20,561 nt of DNA, from positions 1-20,561 of the forward strand of contig SHAI01000013.1 in the NCBI GenBank assembly GCA_004213235.1, given 5' to 3'. Position numbers and translations under genes: made by a program. This document shows, in pieces, positions 6,895 to 15,327 of the stretch. The notes under the pieces are model-generated. The model saw nothing but the letters and a program-made list of their open reading frames with translations. It was not told where the DNA came from and ran no database searches. The first letter of the stretch is position 1. Each line of letters starts with the position of its first letter. This DNA is from Parvularculaceae bacterium (GTDB lineage: Bacteria > Pseudomonadota > Alphaproteobacteria > Caulobacterales > Parvularculaceae).

Positions 6895-8433
6895 ATGCGG
6901 ATTGAGAACGGGTCCACCGGATTGTTCGATAGGGATCAAAATCGGGCAATGGCCATTCTGCCGACGGCAGGGCGACTTGCCGTTATTGATATCGGATCAA
7001 ATTCCGTGCGCCTTGTTGTCTATGACGGGCCGCGCCGCGCGCCTTTCCCAATTTGCAATGAAAAAGCCCAGTGCGGCTTGGGTCGAAACATGTCCCCTAA
7101 AGGGGATCTCGACCCGACGGCCATTGATGCGGTTCTGGATACGCTTGCAAGGTTTCGTGGTCTGATTGATGCGTATGGAAATCCACCGGTTTTAGCTGTA
7201 GCGACGGCGGCGGTTCGTGCCGCGCGTAATGGTCGGGAATTTGTCGACCAGGCTAACAAGCTGGGATTTCAGATTGAGATAATTGACGGCAAGCGGGAGG
7301 CATATCTGGCCGCGCTGGGTGTGATTTCCCTACAGCCGGATGCTGTTGGCATTGTGGGTGATATGGGCGGGGGAAGTCTGGAGCTTGCGCGTGTGGAGGA
7401 TGGCCGAGTAAGCTCCACCGTGAGTATGCCGATTGGTGCATTGGCTCTGGAGCAGGCGACGCGTGGCCGGCCGGGGAATACAGATAAATTGGTTTTGGAA
7501 GCGTTACGCGCTGCGCCTTGGCTCCACAAGAGCAAGGTGAAAACGTTATATGCCGTAGGCGGTTCGTGGCGGGCGCTTGCGCGTTTGCACATGCGATTAA
7601 GGAACCACCCGCTTCCGATTTTGCATCATTATGAAATGGCGGCGAAGGACGCCATTGACCTGTGTGAATTCGCAGCAATGCAGAGCCGGGAATCTTTGCA
7701 GGAGACGCCTGGGATCTCGAAGAAAAGAGTGGATGCACTGCCATACGCGGCCCGTGTCCTGGCGACGGTCCTGCGCCGCCAAAACGCTAAAAAACTTATT
7801 GTTTCCGCTGGCGGCGTGCGCGAAGGATTGATCTACGAACTATTATCTAAAGAAGAACGACGCCTCGACCCACTCCTTGCGGGTGCTCGATTTATCGCCG
7901 CGGGGCTATCACCAAGCCCGACCTACGGCGCTGCTGCTGCCCGCGTGATAAAGCCGCTCTTTCGAAAAAGTGCGCAGTCGGAATCAAGAATTGTCGATGC
8001 GGCATGCGCGTTAATTGATGTCGGCGCGTATTTTCATCCGGATATGCGTGGTGTGCAGGCCTATGAGACCGCGCTTCGCGCGCCATTTTACGCCATTAGC
8101 CATGATGAACGGGCGATTCTCGCTCTGTCACTATATGTGCGTCACGAAGGCCGGCGGGCAGAAACCGACATTGACCGGGCTGAAACCTTGTTATCTGAGG
8201 ATCAGGAAATGTTCGCGGTTCGCCTGGGCCTTGCGTTGAGGTTTGTCGCGGCATTTGCGCCAAAGGTGACGTGCGCGATAGAAGGATGCAAGCTGTCTTT
8301 CGTGGACGGTGTGCTCCAGTTCACTGCTCCGGTGGCCCGGGCAAATATGTTTCAAGGCCTGGCTGAAAAACGGCTCGACGCTTTAGCGCGCGCATTTGAA
8401 TGTGCATGGTCTACGGAATTTATCGAACCTTGA
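6895..8433 (+). CDS. ppx: Exopolyphosphatase (Ppx/GppA family)
   Basis: Ppx removes terminal phosphates from polyphosphate, or in the GppA case pppGpp; next to ppk the polyphosphate role is the natural reading. The 512-residue protein is of the ASKHA fold: phosphate-1 motif AVIDIGSNSVRLVVYD (29-44), a catalytic glutamate candidate E135 in IIDGKREAYLAALGV, and phosphate-2 motif GIVGDMGGGSLELARV (152-167). A long C-terminal region follows, with an HD-like helical part (SKKRVDALPYAARVL, LALSLYVRHEGRR). The ATG at 6895 has AGGCGG about 5 nt upstream. A second in-frame ATG at 6949 would remove 18 poorly conserved residues and cannot be excluded. The gene ends in a 14-bp tail-to-tail overlap with rnd, so no terminator separates them. 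Confidence 0.93.
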   Translation: MRIENGSTGLFDRDQNRAMAILPTAGRLAVIDIGSNSVRLVVYDGPRRAPFPICNEKAQCGLGRNMSPKGDLDPTAIDAVLDTLARFRGLIDAYGNPPVLAVATAAVRAARNGREFVDQANKLGFQIEIIDGKREAYLAALGVISLQPDAVGIVGDMGGGSLELARVEDGRVSSTVSMPIGALALEQATRGRPGNTDKLVLEALRAAPWLHKSKVKTLYAVGGSWRALARLHMRLRNHPLPILHHYEMAAKDAIDLCEFAAMQSRESLQETPGISKKRVDALPYAARVLATVLRRQNAKKLIVSAGGVREGLIYELLSKEERRLDPLLAGARFIAAGLSPSPTYGAAAARVIKPLFRKSAQSESRIVDAACALIDVGAYFHPDMRGVQAYETALRAPFYAISHDERAILALSLYVRHEGRRAETDIDRAETLLSEDQEMFAVRLGLALRFVAAFAPKVTCAIEGCKLSFVDGVLQFTAPVARANMFQGLAEKRLDALARAFECAWSTEFIEP

Positions 8434-9571
8434 CCAATTCGATGCGCTTGTCGTGCAAACACAAAGCCAGATCGCCTTTCATCACACTCATTGCGGTTTC
8501 GCCAAAGACTTTGCGTCGCCAACCTTTCGTGGCTGGAATATCTGCGTTTGGATCAAGGGCGAGCATTTCTAAATCAGCGCTGGAGGCAATGAGTTTCGGT
8601 GCCACCTCAAATTCCTCACACTGACGTTTTAAGACGACTTTCAGCAGTTCCAGAACGTCAGCTGGTGCCGGCGCGCGATTTTGGTTGCGTTCAACACGCG
8701 GTGCCATTTCGCGCGGGACGTTACGCCCCTCTTTGACGGCCGCCAGAACACCAGCACCCTGCCTTGATCGTTCAAAACCATTTGGCACCGTCCGCGCCCG
8801 GCCAAGCTCATCAACGGACTTTGGCTTCATGCGTGCTAGTTCCAGGATTGCATCATCTTTGAAAATTCGTGCACGCGGTAGATTGCGCTTTTGCGCCTCC
8901 ATCTCCCGCCATTCGGCAAGCTTCATTAAGGGGCCAACATCCGCTTGCCTGACCCCGCGCAGCTTAAGCCGTCGCCAGGCTTGTGATGGGTCGGTAATAT
9001 AAAGAGCCGGGTCAACAAGGCGGGACATTTCATCCTCGACCCAGCTGAGGCGGTCTGTTTCCTCTAGTCGCTTTTTCAATATCGGATAGGCGTCGCGCAG
9101 ATGGGTTACGTCCGACAGGGCATAGGACAATTGTTGGTCCGAAAGCGGCCGGCGTGACCAATCGGTAAACCGCGACCCCTTGTCGATTTGTGCCCCCAAC
9201 AGGTTCCGCATGAGCGGTTCATAACCGATCTGATCGCCAAACCCACATACCATGGCTGCGATTTGGGTATCGAATATGGGCTTTGGTGTGTCGTTTTGCA
9301 GGTGGACAAATATCTCAACGTCCTGCCGCGCGGCATGAAACACCTTGACGATTTTGGGGTCGGCCATAATGTCGAGGAAGGGTTGGAGGTCGATCCCCTC
9401 CGCCATTGGATCGATAATAGCTTCAATACCGTCGGCGGCTGCCTGGATAAGGCACAAGACAGGCCAATAGGTCTTCTCGCGCATGAACTCGGTATCAACG
9501 GCGACAAATGGCTGTTCGCGCAATTTCTGGCAGAAACTTTCTAATTCCCCGGTGTCTGCAATGACCTGCAT
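8420..9571 (-). CDS. rnd: Ribonuclease D
   Basis: RNase D is a 3'-to-5' exoribonuclease that trims tRNA precursors and other small stable RNAs. The 383-residue product has a DEDDy exonuclease domain: Exo I D26 and E28 in VAVDTEFMREKTYWP, Exo II D84 in FHAARQDVEIF, and Exo III Y150 and D154 in SYALSDVTHLRDAY. An HRDC domain lies near 205-290, and a second HRDC-like helical region occupies the C-terminus (about 300-383). The start at 9571 (MQVIADTGELESF) matches family N-termini and has GAGGG 8 nt upstream. A 30-residue in-frame extension to 9661 exists but has no family resemblance. The gene is convergent with ppx and divergent from aspS. Confidence 0.95.
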   Translation of the reverse strand: MQVIADTGELESFCQKLREQPFVAVDTEFMREKTYWPVLCLIQAAADGIEAIIDPMAEGIDLQPFLDIMADPKIVKVFHAARQDVEIFVHLQNDTPKPIFDTQIAAMVCGFGDQIGYEPLMRNLLGAQIDKGSRFTDWSRRPLSDQQLSYALSDVTHLRDAYPILKKRLEETDRLSWVEDEMSRLVDPALYITDPSQAWRRLKLRGVRQADVGPLMKLAEWREMEAQKRNLPRARIFKDDAILELARMKPKSVDELGRARTVPNGFERSRQGAGVLAAVKEGRNVPREMAPRVERNQNRAPAPADVLELLKVVLKRQCEEFEVAPKLIASSADLEMLALDPNADIPATKGWRRKVFGETAMSVMKGDLALCLHDKRIELVKVR

Positions 9572-10055
9572 AAATATTTCCCTCGGCGTGTCCCCCCACC
9601 CTAAAACCCAGGACCGTCGCGTGCCGACAAATTTCTGGGTAAATGTTTCTCGAGCGCTCATCTCGCTGGAGCCGTTACGGCTAGATCTGTAACGGCAGCC
9701 TCGACGATGCTCGCCCCTATAAGTTTTGGTTCCTATTGTGTTGGCGCAGCCCCGTCAAACAAATGCGCTGCGGCTTCGACATCTGCCAATATCAGATTCA
9801 ATTTTCAACACTTCCATGTATATCGGTGTAAAACGACATTACTTAGGCTGCCCGGCATTGTGGCGCAGATAGTGAATACAGCCACTTCGCCGGGTTAACA
9901 GCCAAAAACAACCAGATCCGAGGCATCAGTTTGCGCAACCGCGTGTCTGTGACTTGACTTCCCTCCCGTCCCTTGTCACTCGGGCCGTGAACAATTTCAC
10001 CCCTGTGCTTGGCGCTAGCGACGGCGTGGGGAACATCCGATAAGAGGCGACGATT
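9572..10055. other. Divergent spacer rnd | aspS
   Basis: This is 484 bp without a credible gene. Short open frames at 9707-9898 (+) and 9843-10076 (-) have no ribosome binding site or recognisable protein. The stretch contains an 8-bp inverted repeat at 9671-9696 (listed separately) and the aspS ribosome binding site AAGAGG at 10042-10047. A TTGACT at 9954-9959 resembles a -35 hexamer for aspS, but no convincing -10 follows at the right distance. I recognise no T-box or other riboswitch. Confidence 0.6.
9671..9696. repeat. Inverted repeat upstream of rnd
   Basis: GCCGTTAC (9671-9678) pairs perfectly with GTAACGGC (9689-9696) across a 10-nt spacer. It lies 100 nt upstream of the rnd start. 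No T-run follows on either strand, so a terminator is unlikely. It could be an operator or a hairpin in the rnd leader. Confidence 0.5.
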
Positions 10056-11855
10056 ATGAACGCGTACAGGTCCCATACATGTGGCGAATTACGAGCGGCG
10101 GCGGTTGGTCACAATGTTACCCTTTCCGGTTGGGTTCACCGCAAGCGAGACCATGGCGGCTTGCTGTTCATCGATTTGCGCGACCATTACGGTCTGACCC
10201 AGCTCGTCGTTGAGCCAGAAGCGCCATTTTTTGCCGACGTTGAGAAAGTGCGCCAGGAAAGCGTCATTCGCGTCACGGGCGAGATTGTTGCTAGAACCGA
10301 TGAAACCGTGAACGCCAATCTGCCGACCGGTGAGATTGAAGTGCGCCTGGCGTCATTTGAGGTGATGTCTGCGGCCGATGAACTGCCATTACCGGTATTT
10401 GGCGAGCCGGATTATCCTGAAGATGTCCGCATGAAGCACCGTTATCTCGACCTGCGCCGGGAAACGCTGCACGAGAACATCATGCTTCGCTCCAAAGTTG
10501 TGCGAGAAATCCGCAATGGAATGGAGGCGCAAGGCTTCACGGATTTCCAAACGCCCATTCTGACGGCGTCCAGCCCGGAGGGCGCGCGTGATTTCCTCGT
10601 ACCATCGCGGCTATATCCGGGGAAGTTTTACGCGCTGCCCCAGGCACCACAGATTTTTAAGCAGCTCATTATGGTGGCGGGTTTCGATCGGTATTATCAG
10701 ATTGCGCCATGCTTCCGCGATGAGGATGCCCGTGCTGACCGCTCTGCTGGTGAGTTCTATCAGCTCGATATGGAAATGAGTTTTGTCGAACGCCAGGACG
10801 TTTTTGATGCTATTGGTCCGGTGTCGGAAAATGTTTTCAAGGCATTCGCTGGGGAGCGGCCGGTTACTAGTTACCCATTTCCCATTATCCCGTTTGATGA
10901 GGCGATGCTGAAATATGGATCTGACAAGCCTGATCTTCGCAACCCGATTGAGATGCAGATTGTCTCTGAACACTTCAGGGACTCCGGTTTCAAAGTTTTT
11001 GCGCAAATTCTGAACGCGGACCCCGCCCACGAGATACGCGCCATTCCGGCACCCGGCGGTGGATCTCGGGCATTTTGTGACCGGATGGACAGCTGGGCCC
11101 AGCGTGAAGGCTTGCCCGGCATGGGCTATATGATCTTTGACGAGAATGGAGCCAAAGGCCCTCTGGCGAAAAACATCGGCCCGGAACGCGCTGAAGCGGT
11201 TCGTGTGCAATTGGGGCTGAAAGCCGGTGATGCGGCGTTTTTCCTGGCGGGGAAGCCTGCGGCGTTTCTGCCCGCTGCAGCCAAGGCACGAAATGTTGTG
11301 GCCGATGAGTTGAACCTTGCCGACAAGGGGCGCTTCGAACTTTGCTGGATCGTCGACTTCCCGATGTATGAATGGGATGAAGAGAATAAAAAGGTTGAAT
11401 TCGGACACAACCCGTTCTCCATGCCGCAAGGTGGCCTCGACGCCCTGAATGCGGCGTCTACAGACGAAGAGTTTCTTGCAATCAAGGCATTCCAATATGA
11501 CCTTGTCTGCAATGGCTATGAGTTGGGGTCAGGTGCTATCCGGAATCACAAAGCCGATATCATGTATAAGGCTTTTGAGGTCGCTGGTTACGGCAGTGAG
11601 GTTGTTGAAGAGAAGTTCGGCGGTATGCTGAATGCCTTCAAATATGGCGCTCCGCCTCACGGTGGGTGTGCGCTTGGCGTCGATCGAATTGTCATGCTGC
11701 TGGCGGATCAACAGAACATCCGTGAGGTAACGATGTTCCCGATGAACCAACAGGCGCAGGATTTGTTGCTGAGTGCCCCATCAGAGGCGGGTGCCGCGCA
11801 GCTGAAAGAACTACACATTCGGATCGTACCGCCGATTGTTGAGAAAAAGGGTTAA
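10056..11855 (+). CDS. aspS: Aspartyl-tRNA synthetase, probably non-discriminating
   Basis: AspS is a class IIb synthetase that charges tRNA-Asp, and in the non-discriminating form also tRNA-Asn. The 599-residue bacterial-type protein has an N-terminal OB-fold anticodon-binding domain (SGWVHRKRDHGGLLFIDLRD, from about 24) and motif 1 around GFTDFQTPILTASSPEGARD. Motif 2 is FRDEDARADR from F220, followed by EFYQLDMEMSF. A GAD insertion domain falls roughly at 290-420, and motif 3 is GGCALGVDRIVML (536-548, R544). H33 in KRDHGG aligns with Pseudomonas aeruginosa H31, a residue associated with relaxed tRNA-Asn recognition; E. coli has leucine there. The start at 10056 has AAGAGG about 8 nt upstream. 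The stop is 8 bp from the stop of the convergent MFS gene. Confidence 0.96.
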   Translation: MNAYRSHTCGELRAAAVGHNVTLSGWVHRKRDHGGLLFIDLRDHYGLTQLVVEPEAPFFADVEKVRQESVIRVTGEIVARTDETVNANLPTGEIEVRLASFEVMSAADELPLPVFGEPDYPEDVRMKHRYLDLRRETLHENIMLRSKVVREIRNGMEAQGFTDFQTPILTASSPEGARDFLVPSRLYPGKFYALPQAPQIFKQLIMVAGFDRYYQIAPCFRDEDARADRSAGEFYQLDMEMSFVERQDVFDAIGPVSENVFKAFAGERPVTSYPFPIIPFDEAMLKYGSDKPDLRNPIEMQIVSEHFRDSGFKVFAQILNADPAHEIRAIPAPGGGSRAFCDRMDSWAQREGLPGMGYMIFDENGAKGPLAKNIGPERAEAVRVQLGLKAGDAAFFLAGKPAAFLPAAAKARNVVADELNLADKGRFELCWIVDFPMYEWDEENKKVEFGHNPFSMPQGGLDALNAASTDEEFLAIKAFQYDLVCNGYELGSGAIRNHKADIMYKAFEVAGYGSEVVEEKFGGMLNAFKYGAPPHGGCALGVDRIVMLLADQQNIREVTMFPMNQQAQDLLLSAPSEAGAAQLKELHIRIVPPIVEKKG

Positions 11856-11863
11856 GTTCCGGG

Positions 11864-13117
11864 TTATTCGCCGCTTGTCATTGACGTTGTTGTGCGGAGT
11901 TGCGGCAGGACGAATGCCGCTACCATCGCGGACAACGCTAAACCTGCTGTTGCACAAAAGAGCGCACGCGGCTCCCGGGAATAGATTGCCCAACCAGCTG
12001 CTGGTGCGATGAGAAAACTCATCGCCATGGCAGCGTTGGTCAGGCCGGCAATTGCGCCTTGTTCTTCCTTGCGCACCGCTAATGACGCTGCACCTGTAAC
12101 GCCGGGACCGCAAAGCCCTGAGCCAAGTCCGGCAAGCATCATCCCGAAACTCAATGGACCAAGAGATGCGGATAATGCAATAATACTGTGCCCAACAAAC
12201 ATAAATGCCGGCCCAGCGCGCATCAGAAGGCGCGGGCTGAGATTAAACCGCTGGACAAGGGCGACCTGGGCAAAAAGTGCCGCACCAGCAGACGCCGACA
12301 GGGCGACGCCCGCAACCTGGAGCGCCTCGGAGCCGGCAACGCCTAATCGATCAATGACATAAAAACTGGTAAACTGAGTAACAAGCGCCATCGCGACAGC
12401 TGTGGTAAGCGCAAAGGCGAGCTGTACGCGAATGCGCGAGTCGAGGGGAGATAAGCGTGGTGGGGCCTGTCGTGCCTTTGGCGGCGTGGCCTCTCGCATG
12501 ACGAACGCGGCTGTAACAGCAATCATCAGCGCAAAGATAGCGATGGCATAAAGCGGTGCCACAGGACCCAATTGCGCGAACGCGCCGGCAAAGGAGGGGC
12601 CGATCATCGCCCCGAAACCGAAGGCAGCGCTATATCCGGCAAGACCTGCAGTGCGTCTCTCTGGCGGCGTTCTGTCTGCGATATAGGCCTGAGCTGCTGG
12701 CGGCGCGGATGAACCCAGTAAGCCGTAAGTACTCCGTGTCATGACCAGCAGGATATAAAGGCCAATGCCGGTCAGTGCGCCAGAGATGCCTGATGCAATG
12801 ACCGTAGCAAACATCAGCATCGAGATGCCGAAAGCAGCCACCCCCGTCAGCACAAAGGGGCGTCGCCCAAGGCGGTCGCTCATACGCCCCCAAATCGGTC
12901 CCATGGTCACCCATAGGACAGCAGATACCATGAAGATTGTGAGTACCTGCATGTCATGCAGGCCAAGATCCCGCGAGATCGGCGGTAATACGGCAAAGAC
13001 AATTGTTTGCCCCATACCGATCACGACCGCACCGGCTAACAACACACCCATAGTGGCGCGGCGGCGGGCCAGCGACGAAGCCTGATGTTTAGCGGGGGCG
13101 GGGGATAGGTTTGACAT
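11864..13117 (-). CDS. MFS transporter, 12-TM drug:H+ antiporter type
   Basis: This is a 417-residue major facilitator superfamily protein in the inner membrane. Twelve hydrophobic helices can be placed, from MGVLLAGAVVIGMGQTIVFA (23-42) to ALFCATAGLALSAMVAAFVL. Motif A, GRMSDRLGRRP (77-87), stands in the first cytoplasmic loop. GYSAAFGFGAMIGPSFAGAF (161-180) in TM5 resembles antiporter motif C of the DHA1 family. A central basic loop (about 208-230) separates the two six-helix halves. These features suggest proton-coupled export of a small molecule; the substrate cannot be read from sequence. The ATG at 13117 has only a weak ribosome binding site (AAGCAG), and the alternative ATG for M23 would start right at TM1. 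A terminator of the upstream operon and a 14-bp repeat array precede it, so it probably has its own promoter. Confidence 0.88.
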   Translation of the reverse strand: MSNLSPAPAKHQASSLARRRATMGVLLAGAVVIGMGQTIVFAVLPPISRDLGLHDMQVLTIFMVSAVLWVTMGPIWGRMSDRLGRRPFVLTGVAAFGISMLMFATVIASGISGALTGIGLYILLVMTRSTYGLLGSSAPPAAQAYIADRTPPERRTAGLAGYSAAFGFGAMIGPSFAGAFAQLGPVAPLYAIAIFALMIAVTAAFVMREATPPKARQAPPRLSPLDSRIRVQLAFALTTAVAMALVTQFTSFYVIDRLGVAGSEALQVAGVALSASAGAALFAQVALVQRFNLSPRLLMRAGPAFMFVGHSIIALSASLGPLSFGMMLAGLGSGLCGPGVTGAASLAVRKEEQGAIAGLTNAAMAMSFLIAPAAGWAIYSREPRALFCATAGLALSAMVAAFVLPQLRTTTSMTSGE

Positions 13118-13152
13118 ATTCTGCTTACGATCTAAGCGCGGATATCAATGCG

Positions 13153-13221
13153 CGGAACCATTACGCTGAAATCACTGGGCTGCCATCACCGGGCGGAAAT
13201 CATTGGGCTGAAAAGTTTCAA
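13153..13221. repeat. Imperfect 14-bp tandem repeats upstream of the MFS gene
   Basis: Three contiguous 14-bp units occur: CTGAAATCACTGGG (13166-13179), CTGCCATCACCGGG (13180-13193) and CGGAAATCATTGGG (13194-13207). They are flanked by degenerate copies CGGAACCATTACG (13153-13165) and CTGAAAAGTTTCAA (13208-13221). The array lies 36-104 nt upstream of the MFS start, where a promoter or operator would be expected. No function is recognised. Confidence 0.65.
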
Positions 13222-13275
13222 CCCACAGGTCTGCGCTGAGCGATGGCGAGCACGGTAAAAGATATCCCACTAAGG

Positions 13276-13316
13276 AGAAAAAGCGCCAATCAATTGCCAG
13301 CGCTTTTTCTATTTTA
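13276..13316 (-). terminator. Hairpin terminator of the oxidoreductase operon
   Basis: AGAAAAAGCGC (13276-13286) and GCGCTTTTTCT (13300-13310) form a perfect 11-bp stem with a 13-nt loop. Read on the minus strand it comes 20 nt after the stop at 13330 and its 3' arm ends in CTTTTTCTCC, a standard intrinsic terminator. The plus-strand side also has a T-rich tail (CTTTTTCTATTTT), so it could work in both directions. Confidence 0.8.
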
Positions 13317-13329
13317 GTGTCAGACTGGG

Positions 13330-14514
13330 TTAGGCGACGATTTTGAAGGCCAGGCCTGCTTTCGCCTCCAGGCGCGCCAACAATGGTGCGCCAAGAGCTG
13401 ACGCCGGTGTCCAGATGCCCCCCGGCGTTTCTGTGCTGTCAAGAACGAGACATAAGGCCGATTCAGCAATCATCTTGGAGGTTGATCCATATCCCGGGTC
13501 ACGGTCGCCGGACACGGTAGCGCGAATCTCCTCACCGGAAGCGGATTTTGCGATTAACAGTGCCTCGTAATACCCCGTTTCGCGTTCTTCCTTTGTCGGG
13601 CCTTCGCCTGGCTTTGGGGCGTCATCGCTCGTTATGGAGTTATCACTAGCCACTGCTTTCGCCATGGCCTCGCCTTTTTCGCCGGGCCCGGTCATGAACA
13701 TCTCATTATATGTAAATTCCTCGCCATAGGCGTGTCCCAGGAGGAAGTTTGACCGGTGAATATTCTTCGTGTTGATCGGTGCCATGACGAAAGGCGCGAG
13801 CCACGTATCTAGCTCTTCATCATATTTTGGTTTGGAGCCAGATGGCTGTTTTGGGCCGTTAAACTCCGGTGCAAGGGCGAAGGGATTTTTCAAAAGCGCG
13901 ATGAGGTTTGGATCTTTAAATGCTTCGGTCATTGTTGCTTTCAGGCTCGCCGCGGTGCCACCAGAAAATGTTCCCTTCATTTTTGTGACAACAGTGCGGA
14001 CCGCCGCGCTTGGCTTCCCGAATTTTTTCGTTGCATGTGCCTGGATAAATTGAACACCGATATCGAACGGGATGGAATCAAATCCGCAAGAGAAGACAAT
14101 CCGTGCCCCGCTTGCTTTGGCTTGTTCGCCATAGCGATCGATCATCTCTCGCATCCAGTTAGGCTCGCCGCAAAGGTCTACATAATCGGTGCCGGTTTCA
14201 GCGCAGGCGCGCACAAGATCTGATCCGTAAATCTGATAGGGACCAACCGTTGTAAGCACGACTTTTGCCGCGCGGCACATCTCATCGAGTGATGCAGGAT
14301 CGCCGCCATCGGCGATAATTATTGGCACTGAAGCTGGCGCACCGATTTCATCGCGGACTGCTTCCAGCTTTTCCTTGTTGCGCCCTGCCATGGCCCAACG
14401 AATACTGTCACCATATGTCTGGTTTAGATATTCGGCGACAAGCCGACCCGTATAGCCGCTCGCGCCATAGACAACGACGTCAATTTCTTTCCCGGAGTGA
14501 TTTGGTGCTGCCAT
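13330..14514 (-). CDS. Saccharopine dehydrogenase-like NAD(P) oxidoreductase (trans-acting enoyl reductase family)
   Basis: This 394-residue protein has an N-terminal Rossmann domain with VVVYGASGYTGRLVAEYL (GxSGxTG at 17-23). Further blocks are VLTTVGPYQIYG, TDYVDLCGEPNWMREMI and GARIVFSCGFDSIPFDIG. These are hallmarks of the saccharopine dehydrogenase-like family that includes mycobacterial trans-acting enoyl reductases (Rv2953 type) and eukaryotic SCCPDH-like proteins. True saccharopine or lysine activity is not implied. A reduction of an acyl or polyketide-like substrate with NADPH is the best analogy, but this is inference. AAGGA about 8 nt upstream supports the ATG at 14514. It is the last gene of the three-gene operon, 30 bp after the SDR gene, and is followed by a strong hairpin terminator. 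Confidence 0.83.
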   Translation of the reverse strand: MAAPNHSGKEIDVVVYGASGYTGRLVAEYLNQTYGDSIRWAMAGRNKEKLEAVRDEIGAPASVPIIIADGGDPASLDEMCRAAKVVLTTVGPYQIYGSDLVRACAETGTDYVDLCGEPNWMREMIDRYGEQAKASGARIVFSCGFDSIPFDIGVQFIQAHATKKFGKPSAAVRTVVTKMKGTFSGGTAASLKATMTEAFKDPNLIALLKNPFALAPEFNGPKQPSGSKPKYDEELDTWLAPFVMAPINTKNIHRSNFLLGHAYGEEFTYNEMFMTGPGEKGEAMAKAVASDNSITSDDAPKPGEGPTKEERETGYYEALLIAKSASGEEIRATVSGDRDPGYGSTSKMIAESALCLVLDSTETPGGIWTPASALGAPLLARLEAKAGLAFKIVA

Positions 14515-14544
14515 GTTTGTGGTCCTTCTATATCGGGGTTTGGG

Positions 14545-15288
14545 TTAGACGGTCATACCGCCATCAATATCAATTGTGGTGCCTGTAATGTAGCTGGCTT
14601 CATCACTGGCAAGGAATGCGGTGAGGGCGGCGACTTCCTCCGCTTTGCCGTACCTGCCAACTGCGGTCGCCTTACGCATCATTTCAGCATAAGGACCATT
14701 GGCCGGGTTCATATCTGTGTCAATTGGCCCGGGCTGAATGGCATTGACCAGAATATGCCGTCTGCCGAGATCTCTTGCCCAACCACGAACGAGCCCATTC
14801 ACGGCGGCCTTCGATCCACCATACATCGCGCCCCCCGGTACGGGCATCGAGTGGGCATTGATGCTGGAAATGATAATAATACGTCCACCGTCGCGGATCT
14901 TGTCGACAGCCTCTTTTGTGCCGGCGTAAACACCGTCCACGTTCACCCGAAAGATCCGCCGAAAGTCATCGAAACTCGCTTCGGAGATCGGTGCAAATTT
15001 CGAAATACCTGCATTGTGAACATAGATGTCTAGCGTGCCATAGGTATCAACGGCCGTTCTCACCGCCTGTGCAGCTTGTTCCGGGTCACCAGCATCTGAC
15101 TTTACCGCAATTGCTTGCCCCCCGGCATCATTGATGCTTGCGGCAACTGCCTTAGCTGCATCTTCGCTGCCCGAATAGGTCAGCACCACCTTTGCACCAT
15201 CTTTTGCGAGCCGTTTGGCAATCGCCGCACCAATGCCGCGCGAGCCCCCGGTTACCAATGCGTTCTTGTCTTTTAGATCGTAGACCAT
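14545..15288 (-). CDS. Short-chain dehydrogenase/reductase (FabG-like SDR)
   Basis: This is a 247-residue classical SDR. The cofactor loop is TGGSRGIG (13-20) and the NAG motif is at 92-94. The catalytic residues are N116, S142, Y156 and K160 (VNVDG, ISSINAHSMPVPG, MYGGSKAA), and the C-terminus TGTTIDIDGGMTV is typical of FabG/glucose dehydrogenase-like enzymes. The serine-tyrosine distance is 14, one longer than in E. coli FabG. It reduces or oxidises a carbonyl/alcohol with NAD(P)H; the substrate is unknown. Three starts are in frame (TTG 15318, ATG 15306, ATG 15288). The last is chosen because AAGGAG stands 6 nt before it and MVYDLKDKNALVTGG has the normal SDR N-terminal length. It is the middle gene of a minus-strand operon, 39 bp after the DUF2855 gene. 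Confidence 0.92.
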   Translation of the reverse strand: MVYDLKDKNALVTGGSRGIGAAIAKRLAKDGAKVVLTYSGSEDAAKAVAASINDAGGQAIAVKSDAGDPEQAAQAVRTAVDTYGTLDIYVHNAGISKFAPISEASFDDFRRIFRVNVDGVYAGTKEAVDKIRDGGRIIIISSINAHSMPVPGGAMYGGSKAAVNGLVRGWARDLGRRHILVNAIQPGPIDTDMNPANGPYAEMMRKATAVGRYGKAEEVAALTAFLASDEASYITGTTIDIDGGMTV

Positions 15289-15294
15289 ACCGGT

Positions 15295-15300
15295 CTCCTT
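15295..15300 (-). promoter_or_regulatory. Ribosome binding site that fixes the SDR start
   Basis: AAGGAG on the minus strand, 6 nt before the ATG at 15288. The two upstream in-frame starts have no comparable site. Confidence 0.75.
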
Positions 15301-15327
15301 TTTCATGGGACGGATCAATGTTGGAAG

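Noticed and set aside
9707..9898. 63-codon plus-strand open frame in the rnd-aspS spacer
   Set aside because: It has no ribosome binding site before its ATG and no recognisable protein features.
10611..11495. 294-codon minus-strand open frame inside aspS
   Set aside because: It lies wholly within the catalytic part of aspS, with no ribosome binding site noticed or domain resemblance.
14497..15033. 178-codon plus-strand open frame across the SDR gene
   Set aside because: It is antisense to a gene with all SDR catalytic residues, and its translation resembles no family.
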